Origin: Mycetohabitans rhizoxinica HKI 454 | GTDB lineage: Bacteria; Pseudomonadota; Gammaproteobacteria; Burkholderiales; Burkholderiaceae | NCBI RefSeq assembly: GCF_000198775.1 | Contig: NC_014722.1 | Coordinates: 209,765 to 273,764 of the forward strand | Reading direction: 5' to 3' | DNA: 64,000 bases | Shown: piece by piece, positions 56,561 to 64,000 of the stretch | Layout of the letters: each line of letters starts with the position of its first letter | Numbering within the stretch: the first letter of the stretch is position 1 | Notes under the pieces: generated by a model | Seen by the model: the letters and a program-made list of their open reading frames with translations, nothing else | The model's database searches: none | Told to the model about the DNA's origin: nothing | Position numbers and translations under genes: made by a program

Positions 56561-57349
56561 CTACGGCCGTCGCACTTGCACATCACGCCACTGTCGACGC
56601 GCCTCGCCGCTGAGCGCGAGGCGGCCGGCCGTGGCCAATTCCCTGCAACGCCACAACGCGATCGCATCGGTCACGCAGGCGCCGAAGTCGCCTTTCATGA
56701 CCCGGGCGGCAACGTGGGTCGCCATTTGCCATCGATCATCGGTATGCTGCAACCATGCGTCGTCGATCGGCGCATAGGTGCCGGTCACGAAGCGGTTCTC
56801 GCGCCAGCATCGCACGTCGCCATTGAGCCGCCGCACGTCCTGCCACTCCAGCGCAAGCCGCCCGATCCGCAACACCGAGATCGGCGCGGCCTTCCGGATG
56901 CGCGTGGCCAGCGCGTCGGCGCCGAACATGCCGATTGCGCTCGCGCCGTCGGCACGCGGTGCAGTCTCGCGTGGCAACTCACGTGCGCCGAGGGCCACTT
57001 CGTTAAGCCGTTGCGGTTGGGTGCGCAGATACCATGCAACCCGACGCAGCATCAGTTGGTCCGACGCGCTTTGCGCGTGCCAGACGACGATATTCATCGC
57101 CGATTCGACGAGACGTGCCAACGCGGCGTTCTGCTCGTTCAGTTCGGACGCGACATCCCGGTCCTGTTCGTCGAGGACCTGCTGCCAGAACGCCGCGCGT
57201 TCATGCACGTCGCTGTCGACAGCCCGGATTGGGCCAAACGCGAGATCGTCACGCAACGCGAGTACTTCCTCGTTGCGTTGCGCACTGGCCAGCGCTGCAC
57301 GAAGCGAGGTGGCCGCCACATCCCCGTTGGTAATATGGATCGTTGTCAT
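56561..57349 (-). CDS. DUF1835 domain protein
   Basis: 262 aa. The start IHITNGDVAATSLRAAL and LALRDDLAFGPIRAVDSD are the DUF1835 signature. A second domain from ~residue 160 (WQDVRRLNGDVRCWRENRFVTGTYAPIDDAWL) fits DUF3658. Function unknown. It lies between paaR and the paa operon on the same strand, but I see no pathway link. Confidence 0.82.
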   Translation of the reverse strand: MTTIHITNGDVAATSLRAALASAQRNEEVLALRDDLAFGPIRAVDSDVHERAAFWQQVLDEQDRDVASELNEQNAALARLVESAMNIVVWHAQSASDQLMLRRVAWYLRTQPQRLNEVALGARELPRETAPRADGASAIGMFGADALATRIRKAAPISVLRIGRLALEWQDVRRLNGDVRCWRENRFVTGTYAPIDDAWLQHTDDRWQMATHVAARVMKGDFGACVTDAIALWRCRELATAGRLALSGEARRQWRDVQVRRP

Positions 57350-57525
57350 GGAGATCGCCCGCTGACGGACAAGCGGTAAGCGGGCCCGCGCTGCGCGGTT
57401 CCCGGCATGCCGCCAGTCCGCTGCGCGAGCCGGGCTATACGTGAACAGGCGCTAGTGTAAGCGATCGTTCCGGATCGTGGCCGGCGGTGCAGCGAATGAT
57501 GACGGCCGGCAGCGCGGTGCACGGC

Positions 57526-58614
57526 TCAGCGTTCGTCGTAGCTGACGACCACGCGTTCGCTGACCGGGTGGCATTGACAGGTGAGGACAAAGCCGGCCTC
57601 CACTTCCTGGGGTTCGAGCGTGTAGTTTTTCTCCATCCGGACTTCTCCATCGAGCACCTTGGCGCGGCACGTGCAGCACACGCCACCCTTGCACGCGTAC
57701 GGCAGCGCGAGCCCCGCGCGCAGTCCAACATCGAGCAGGCTCATGCCCTCGTATGGCAGGCGCAGCTTGCGGCGCTTGCCGTCGAGCACGATTTCCAGAT
57801 CCGCCGCAGGCGTGTTTTCCGTTATCTCGACCGGTGGTACGCCGGCTTGTGGCAGTGGCGTGCCGAAGCGCTCCACATGGATGTGCTGTTGCGGCACCCC
57901 GGCGGCTCTCAAGGCGTCCTCGGCGGCATCCATCATCGGCGCCGGTCCGCAGATGAAGGCTTCGTCGATCGATCCGGCCGGCACCAGCGACTGCAGGAAG
58001 GCGTCGCACTTGGCCCGGTCCAGCACGCCATTGAACAGCTCGACATCTTGCACATCGTCCGACAGCACGTGATACAGGATTAGCCGGTTCATATACCGAT
58101 TCTTCAGGTCTTCCAATTCCTCGGCGAACATGATTGCGTCGACGCTGCGATTGCCGTAGATCAGCGTAAAAGTGCTGCGCGGCTCGACATCCAATGTCGT
58201 CTTGATAATGGCCAGCACCGGTGTGATGCCCGAACCTCCCGCAAACGCGAGATACTGTTTGTGATGGTCGGCATTCAAATGCGTAAAAAAGCGGCCATCG
58301 GGCGTCATTACATCGATTGTGTGTCCCGGTTGCAGTGTGTCGAACGCAAAATTCGAGAAGCGGCCGCCGCGCACCCGCTTGATGCCGATGCGCAATTCAC
58401 CGTCCCGCTCGTAGTCGGTGACGCCGACGCAGATCGAGTATGAGCGGCGCGTTTCCTCGCCGTCGATATGGGCCTTGAGCGTGACGAACTGCCCCTGCGT
58501 GAACCGGTACGCGTCGCGCAGTTCGACAGGGACCTCAAAAGCGACCGAGACTGCGTCTGGCGTTTCGGCGCGCACTTCGCGGATACGCAGCGAATGAAAT
58601 TGCACAGTGGCCAT
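57526..58614 (-). CDS. paaE: PaaE, phenylacetyl-CoA epoxidase reductase
   Basis: 362 aa. Ferredoxin reductase domain (FAD: RRSYSICVGV; NADPH: FAGGSGITPVLAIIK; CGPAPMMD), then a C-terminal plant-type 2Fe-2S domain with CKGGVCCTC and a later Cys in VLTCQC. It feeds electrons from NADPH to the PaaAC oxygenase. The start at 58614 lies one base from the paaD stop. Last gene of the operon. Confidence 0.94.
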   Translation of the reverse strand: MATVQFHSLRIREVRAETPDAVSVAFEVPVELRDAYRFTQGQFVTLKAHIDGEETRRSYSICVGVTDYERDGELRIGIKRVRGGRFSNFAFDTLQPGHTIDVMTPDGRFFTHLNADHHKQYLAFAGGSGITPVLAIIKTTLDVEPRSTFTLIYGNRSVDAIMFAEELEDLKNRYMNRLILYHVLSDDVQDVELFNGVLDRAKCDAFLQSLVPAGSIDEAFICGPAPMMDAAEDALRAAGVPQQHIHVERFGTPLPQAGVPPVEITENTPAADLEIVLDGKRRKLRLPYEGMSLLDVGLRAGLALPYACKGGVCCTCRAKVLDGEVRMEKNYTLEPQEVEAGFVLTCQCHPVSERVVVSYDER

Positions 58615-58615
58615 A

Positions 58616-59158
58616 TTAATACGGTTTGAAGTAATCGAAAGGTTCGCGGCAGGTAATACAGCGGTACAGTGCCTTGCACGCGGTTGACCCAAACTGCGAC
58701 AGTCGCTCGGTGTTCGGCGAGCCGCAACGCGGGCAGACGGGCTGCGTGTGCTCGCGCTCGTTGCGCGACACCAGCCTGACCGGTTGCGGCGCTTGCGTTC
58801 CCTGCGTCGTGCAAGTCCGTGACGGCGGTGCGATCCCGTAGTGGCGCAGCTTCTGGCGCGCGCCGTCGGTGATCCAGTCGGTGGTCCACGCAGGCGCGAG
58901 CACACTGACGACACGGTGCGGCGCGAGCCCCGCGCCATCCAGCGCCGCGCCGATGTCCTCGGCGATCTGCGCCATTGCCGGGCAACCCGAGTAGGTTGGC
59001 GTGATCACCGCTTCAATGACGCCGTCCGGTGCCTGCCGTACGTCGCGAAGAATGCCGAGTTCGCGAATCGACACAACCGGGATTTCCGGGTCCGGTACCG
59101 CGTCCAGCGCTGCCCACGCGCGGGCAACGAGTGAAGTGTTGGTCGAACTGTCTGGCAT
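58616..59158 (-). CDS. paaD: PaaD, phenylacetyl-CoA epoxidase maturation protein
   Basis: 180 aa. Residues 10-100 are the MIP18/DUF59 domain (DAVPDPEIPVVSIRELGIL, PTYSGCPAMAQI). The C-terminus has a zinc-ribbon-like CPRCGSPNTE...CKALYRCITCREPFDYFKPY. It is needed for Fe-S assembly of the complex rather than catalysis. The start MPDSSTNTS is chosen to avoid a long overlap with paaC. Confidence 0.93.
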   Translation of the reverse strand: MPDSSTNTSLVARAWAALDAVPDPEIPVVSIRELGILRDVRQAPDGVIEAVITPTYSGCPAMAQIAEDIGAALDGAGLAPHRVVSVLAPAWTTDWITDGARQKLRHYGIAPPSRTCTTQGTQAPQPVRLVSRNEREHTQPVCPRCGSPNTERLSQFGSTACKALYRCITCREPFDYFKPY

Positions 59159-59231
59159 GCGTTTCTCTGTCGAATTCGGAAGCCGGACGTCAATGCTGGT
59201 GTGGGTGGGGCCGGGAGCGGCCCCCACCGTC

Positions 59232-60032
59232 CTACCAGCGGGCGCCGGGGTGCTGGCGGGCCAGGCTCTGCATTTCCGCCAGCAGATATCCCATGTGCTC
59301 GGAGTGCTTGCCCAGCTTGCCAGTTGTCACATATTGACCCGTGGTCGGCCACGCAAGCGTGGCTTCGTCGAGCGCCGCCCGGACGTGCTCCGCCCAGTCC
59401 GGCTGCAGCGTCGCGTTTAGCGGGCCGATGCCCTGTGCCGCGATGGACTGCTCGAGTTCGTCAACGGAGAAAAACTCGCTCGTATACGGCATCAGGAAGT
59501 CGACTGCGGCCTGCGTGCGGCGATGCGATTCGTCCGTGCCGTCGCCGAGCCGTACCAGCCAGTCGCGCGCGTGGTGCACGTGGTATCGCGTTTCCTTGAG
59601 CGATTTGGCGGCGATCGCGGTCAAATCGGCATCGCTTGAATGCAGCAGCGCATCCCAGACGAGTAGCATCAGCGTCGAATACAGGAAATTGCGCACGATC
59701 GTTACCGCATAGTCCCGGTCGGCGCGCACAGTACCGCAATACGGGCCGGCGTGCGGCAGCTCGAGCATCGTGTAATTGCAGAACTGGCGCTCCTCACGGA
59801 AGAACGCATAGTCGTCCTCGTCGCGCGCCTGGCCAGTGAGCGCGGCCTCCAATGAGCCGGCGTGCGTATAGAGCAGCCGGGCCTGGCCGATTAGGTCCAG
59901 ACTGATATTGGCCAGCGCGATATCCTCTTCGAGGACCGGGCCATGCCCGGTCCATTCGGCATTGCGCTGGCCGAGAATCAGGGCGTTGTCCGCGAGGCGT
60001 AGTACATACGCCAGATGGTGTTGCGTCGGCAT
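59232..60032 (-). CDS. paaC: PaaC, phenylacetyl-CoA epoxidase structural subunit
   Basis: 266 aa, ferritin-like helical protein. Visible: EDIALANISLDLIGQARLLY, DEDDYAFFREERQFCN and SLKETRYHVHHARDWLVRLGDGT. In the known complex it pairs with PaaA and is catalytically silent. 20 bp separate it from paaB. Confidence 0.94.
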   Translation of the reverse strand: MPTQHHLAYVLRLADNALILGQRNAEWTGHGPVLEEDIALANISLDLIGQARLLYTHAGSLEAALTGQARDEDDYAFFREERQFCNYTMLELPHAGPYCGTVRADRDYAVTIVRNFLYSTLMLLVWDALLHSSDADLTAIAAKSLKETRYHVHHARDWLVRLGDGTDESHRRTQAAVDFLMPYTSEFFSVDELEQSIAAQGIGPLNATLQPDWAEHVRAALDEATLAWPTTGQYVTTGKLGKHSEHMGYLLAEMQSLARQHPGARW

Positions 60033-60052
60033 GGGCGTGGTCCGTCCTGGCT

Positions 60053-60337
60053 TTACATGTGGTTGACTTCGTCCGGCAACTGATAGAAGGTCGGATGACG
60101 GTAGATCTTGTCGCCGGCCGGATCGAACAGTTCAGACTTTTCCTGGGGCGCCGACGCGGTAATTGCCGCGGCCGGTACGACCCAGATGCTCACGCCTTCC
60201 TGTCGGCGCGTGTAGACGTCACGCGCCATGCGCAGCGCCATTTGTGCGTCCGCCGCATGCAGGCTGCCACAATGTTTGTGGTCCAGCCCCTGTTTGCTGC
60301 GTACAAACACTTCCCAAATCGGCCATTCCTTGCTCAT
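60053..60337 (-). CDS. paaB: PaaB, phenylacetyl-CoA epoxidase subunit
   Basis: 94 aa, the usual size. WEVFVRSKQGLDHKHCGSLHAADAQ and the C-terminal LFDPAGDKIYRHPTFYQLP are conserved. It bridges PaaAC dimers. AGGAGGAACC precedes the ATG. 31 bp after paaA. Confidence 0.94.
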   Translation of the reverse strand: MSKEWPIWEVFVRSKQGLDHKHCGSLHAADAQMALRMARDVYTRRQEGVSIWVVPAAAITASAPQEKSELFDPAGDKIYRHPTFYQLPDEVNHM

Positions 60338-60368
60338 GGGTTCCTCCTCGATTCGTGCTGGCGCATCA

Positions 60369-61367
60369 CTACGCCGCTTTCTGTTCGTTGCGCCGAGCCT
60401 GCTTGGCCTCGTACGCTAGCGCCGCCTCGCGTACCCAGGCGCCGTCCTCATGCGCCTTCACGCGCGTGGCTAGCCGCTCACGGTTGCAGGGGCCGTCACC
60501 TTTGACCACGCGCCAAAACTCTTCCCAGTCCACCGCGCCATAGTCGTAGTGGCCGCGCGCCTCATTCCATTTCAAGTCTGGATCGGGCAACGTGACGCCG
60601 AGGACCTTGGCCTGCGCGACGATCGCGTCGACAAATTTTTGCCGAAGGTCGTCGTTCGATATGCGCTTGATTCCCCATCGGGTGGACTGGTTACTGTGCA
60701 CCGAGTCCTTGTCGCTCGGGCCGAACATCATTAGCACTGGCCACCACCAGCGGTCCACGGCCTGCTGCACCATCTCGCGCTGTGCTGCGGTGCCCTGCAT
60801 CATGGCCAGCAACGCATCAAAGCCTTGGCGTTGGTGGAAAGACTCTTCCTTGCAGATGCGGATCATCGCGCGCGCATAAGGGCCATACGTGCAGCGACAC
60901 AGCGGGATCTGGTTCATGATTGCAGCGCCATCGACTAGCCACCCGACCACGCCGACGTCGGCCCAACTCGGCGTGGGGTAGTTAAAAATGCTCGAATACT
61001 TCGCACGGCCGCTGTGCAGCGCATCGAGCATCTGATCGCGCGACACGCCCAGCGTTTCCGCGGCGCTGTACAGGTACAGCCCATGCCCACCCTCGTCCTG
61101 CACCTTGGCCAGCAGGATCGCCTTGCGTTTCAAGCTCGGAGCGCGACTGATCCAGTTGCTCTCGGGCAACATGCCGACGATTTCGGAGTGCGCGTGCTGC
61201 GAAATTTGCCGCACTAGCGTCTTGCGATAGGCGTCAGGCATCCAGTCTTGCGGCTCAATCTTGTCGTCCGCGGCGATGCGCGCGTCAAAGCGCTGCTGCT
61301 CTATGCTGGCAACGGGGTTGTCGGCCAGCACGGCGTTGCCCGGCAAGTCGAGCGATTGCGTATACAT
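60369..61367 (-). CDS. paaA: PaaA, phenylacetyl-CoA 1,2-epoxidase catalytic subunit
   Basis: 332 aa, ferritin-like di-iron oxygenase. The iron ligands are in [17 protein letters not shown] and [16 protein letters not shown] (two ExxH motifs), with [11 protein letters not shown] and the long helices typical of PaaA. It epoxidises the ring of phenylacetyl-CoA. First gene of paaABCDE; GATGGAGGC precedes the ATG. The later genes of the route (paaG, paaZ, paaJ) are not in the window. Confidence 0.95.
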   Translation of the reverse strand: MYTQSLDLPGNAVLADNPVASIEQQRFDARIAADDKIEPQDWMPDAYRKTLVRQISQHAHSEIVGMLPESNWISRAPSLKRKAILLAKVQDEGGHGLYLYSAAETLGVSRDQMLDALHSGRAKYSSIFNYPTPSWADVGVVGWLVDGAAIMNQIPLCRCTYGPYARAMIRICKEESFHQRQGFDALLAMMQGTAAQREMVQQAVDRWWWPVLMMFGPSDKDSVHSNQSTRWGIKRISNDDLRQKFVDAIVAQAKVLGVTLPDPDLKWNEARGHYDYGAVDWEEFWRVVKGDGPCNRERLATRVKAHEDGAWVREAALAYEAKQARRNEQKAA

Positions 61368-61395
61368 AAGAAGCCTCCATCAGGATTCTTCATGC

Positions 61396-61423
61396 AGTAT
61401 AAACCTACCGACCGGTCGGTTAA
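61396..61423 (-). promoter_or_regulatory. paaA promoter with PaaR operator in the spacer
   Basis: On the minus strand: -35 TTAACC (61423-61418), 16-bp spacer, -10 TATACT (61401-61396). A perfect 14-bp palindrome ACCGACCGGTCGGT (61407-61420) fills the spacer and touches the -35, so a bound repressor would block RNA polymerase. The same palindrome type is associated with TetR-type PaaR in beta-proteobacteria as far as I recall. Confidence 0.7.
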
Positions 61424-61687
61424 TAATTTTTAATCCGGGTGAATCTGCTGCTGGCTGGGGCGTTGGCGGTGGCGGTGGCGTATCGGTCGTGCTAGGGGGG
61501 AGCGGGTCGGGTGACAAAACGTGTTGGCAAAAAAATATCTGCGGGGCCCTTGCGGTGGACGCGTCATTGGCCTATGATTCGACCCCTCGCTGCATGCAGT
61601 GAGGCCGCTGAAGGGGCAAACGCAGCGGGCGGGGCAGACAACGGGGTGTGAGGCGGCCAGCATCGCACCGGGGTGGTAAAAAAGTTG

Positions 61688-61716
61688 TTGACGCTTCGCA
61701 AGATTGTGGTCATAAT
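61688..61716 (+). promoter_or_regulatory. rrn operon promoter
   Basis: -35 TTGACG (61688-61693), 17-bp spacer, -10 CATAAT (61711-61716), preceded by an A-rich stretch (GGTAAAAAAG) that may act as an UP element. The start is near 61723, about 270 nt before the 16S gene. The remainder of 61424-61687 is GC-rich with no gene. Confidence 0.75.
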
Positions 61717-61791
61717 CTCGTTTCTCTGCTGCTGATGCAGCGACGCGACGCAGGGGCTGAAGCCGGGCAGGCTGAGGCGCGGTGGGCGCGA

Positions 61792-61803
61792 TGCTCTTTA
61801 ACA
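61792..61803 (+). promoter_or_regulatory. boxA antitermination site in the rrn leader
   Basis: TGCTCTTTAACA matches the boxA consensus. The Nus/SuhB complex loads here for rRNA antitermination. It lies ~190 bp before 16S. Confidence 0.8.
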
Positions 61804-61808
61804 AGTAA

Positions 61809-61832
61809 CAGCCGATAAGTGTGGGTACTTGA
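61809..61832 (+). other. 5' half of the 16S processing stem
   Basis: This 24-nt stretch pairs with 63548-63571 after the 16S gene at 22 of 24 positions. It forms the long double-stranded stem cut by RNase III to release pre-16S rRNA. Confidence 0.7.
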
Positions 61833-61993
61833 TGGTGAGGCGAGCTGGAGTCGGGGGTCAAAGCCGGGCTGTGGCAAAGCGAAGGAATAATCAAGTCTCA
61901 TACGAAATGAAGGTAGGTTTTGAGAGATCGAAACTTGTCAACGTTTTGAGTTGAGCGACAGGGTCCTTTGGGGCCCGAACAAGTAACAGGTTT

Positions 61994-63525
<1,532 letters not shown>

Positions 63526-63547
63526 CTGGAGCGAAAGCGCCTCCAAT

Positions 63548-63571
63548 TCAAGTACTCACGCTTATCGGCTG
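63548..63571 (+). other. 3' half of the 16S processing stem
   Basis: Complements the leader stretch 61809-61832 with two mismatched pairs. It lies directly after 16S and before tRNA-Ile. Confidence 0.7.
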
Positions 63572-63594
63572 TGAAAGTCACAGGGACAGACGAA

Positions 63595-63671
63595 GGGTCT
63601 GTAGCTCAGTCGGTTAGAGCACCGTCTTGATAAGGCGGGGGTCGTTGGTTCGAATCCAACCAGACCCACCA
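63595..63671 (+). tRNA. tRNA-Ile (GAT)
   Basis: 77 nt including encoded CCA. Acceptor GGGTCTG/CAGACCC, D-arm AGCTCAGTCGGTTAGAGC, anticodon loop CTTGATAA (GAT) and T-arm GTTGGTTCGAATCCAAC. It is in the standard 16S-23S spacer position. Confidence 0.97.
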
Positions 63672-63725
63672 CGCGAGTCTGGTGTGCGCTGAGCGCTGCG
63701 CGTGGCGCAGGCCCGAACCCAACAC

Positions 63726-63801
63726 GGGGGCATAGCTCAGCTGGGAGAGCACCTGCTTTGCAAGCAGGGGGTCGTCGGTTCGATCCCGTCTGCCTCCACC
63801 A
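63726..63801 (+). tRNA. tRNA-Ala (TGC)
   Basis: 76 nt including encoded CCA. Acceptor GGGGGCA/TGCCTCC, anticodon loop TTTGCAA (TGC) and T-arm GTCGGTTCGATCCCGTC. It follows tRNA-Ile by 54 bp in the rrn spacer. Confidence 0.97.
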
Positions 63802-63879
63802 CTGCTCAATCGCGAGCGCTCCAGTAGCGCGAGCGCTGGCGATTGACCCGTGGGTCAAGCAGTGCAGTATGGCTGTGAC

Positions 63880-63890
63880 GTTCTTTAACA
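63880..63890 (+). promoter_or_regulatory. boxA in the 16S-23S spacer
   Basis: GTTCTTTAACA resembles boxA and lies between tRNA-Ala and the 23S gene, which begins beyond the window. The remaining bases to 64000 are spacer without a gene. Confidence 0.6.
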
Positions 63891-64000
63891 ATCTGGAAGA
63901 AGAAGCAGTAATGTCTATTGGAGGCGTCTTGAGATGGGCGCATCCGATAGACGGGTAGTGATTGTAAGTATTGTTTTGAGTGATCTGAGAAGACGCTTGG

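Overview
The window is a chromosomal segment of a high-GC beta-proteobacterium of the Burkholderiaceae. The 16S rRNA gene, the rrn layout (16S, tRNA-Ile, tRNA-Ala) and the two-part hpaG all fit Burkholderia-type bacteria. The 16S sequence and the many decaying genes make me think of the Mycetohabitans (Burkholderia rhizoxinica) branch, but that is from memory and not a database result.

Layout. 0.1-5.3 kb: homoprotocatechuate meta-cleavage operon (hpaG1-G2-E-D-F-H) behind a palindromic operator-like site. 5.4-8.1 kb: a lipoprotein, rpsU with a strong terminator, and a Cof-type HAD phosphatase whose C-terminus is an H-NS DNA-binding motif. 8.1-15.2 kb: glycosyltransferase, ferredoxin-NADP reductase, PLD-family nuclease, an AAC(3)-type acetyltransferase with a signal-peptide-like leader, an EEP-family hydrolase and an AAA+ ATPase with a 5' frameshift. 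15.2-22.2 kb: housekeeping block (MidA-type methyltransferase, SDR, folB, ttcA, glmU, glmS). 22.2-28.3 kb: GNAT, adhP and a hybrid ABC exporter/kinase-like/receiver gene split by a frameshift. 28.5-39.8 kb: eleven tightly packed glycoconjugate genes in two convergent operons (SDR, heptose-bisphosphatase-like HAD, five sugar transferases of several families on the two strands plus one further GT4, carbamoyltransferase, PIG-L deacetylase, UDP-glucuronate decarboxylase). 40-43 kb: DUF2795 protein, DUF4397 lipoprotein and a bacterial Ku. 43-47 kb: a chaperone-usher fimbrial operon that starts in AT-richer DNA. 47-55 kb: a frameshifted peroxiredoxin, two near-identical ~60-nt small RNA candidates flanking a LysE exporter, argC, a PEBP protein, pyrE, maeB and an Lrp/AsnC pseudogene. 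55-61.4 kb: GNAT, the TetR regulator paaR, a DUF1835 protein and the phenylacetyl-CoA epoxidase operon paaABCDE with a clear operator. 61.6-64 kb: the 5' part of an rRNA operon.

How it works together. Two aromatic-acid routes are present: homoprotocatechuate ring cleavage and the start of the phenylacetyl-CoA route. Each has a palindrome placed for repressor control. glmS and glmU supply UDP-GlcNAc for the envelope, and the 28-40 kb cluster would build a carbamoylated, pentose- and probably heptose-containing glycan. Several genes carry single-base frameshifts (AAA+ ATPase, ABC hybrid, peroxiredoxin) and one regulator is a relic, which points to genome decay or to indel errors in the assembly.

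Most interesting items: the duplicated small RNA with an anti-Shine-Dalgarno loop; the carbamoyltransferase glycan cluster; the HAD/H-NS fusion; the ABC/receiver hybrid; and an exact second copy of the paa operator inside the pilin gene.
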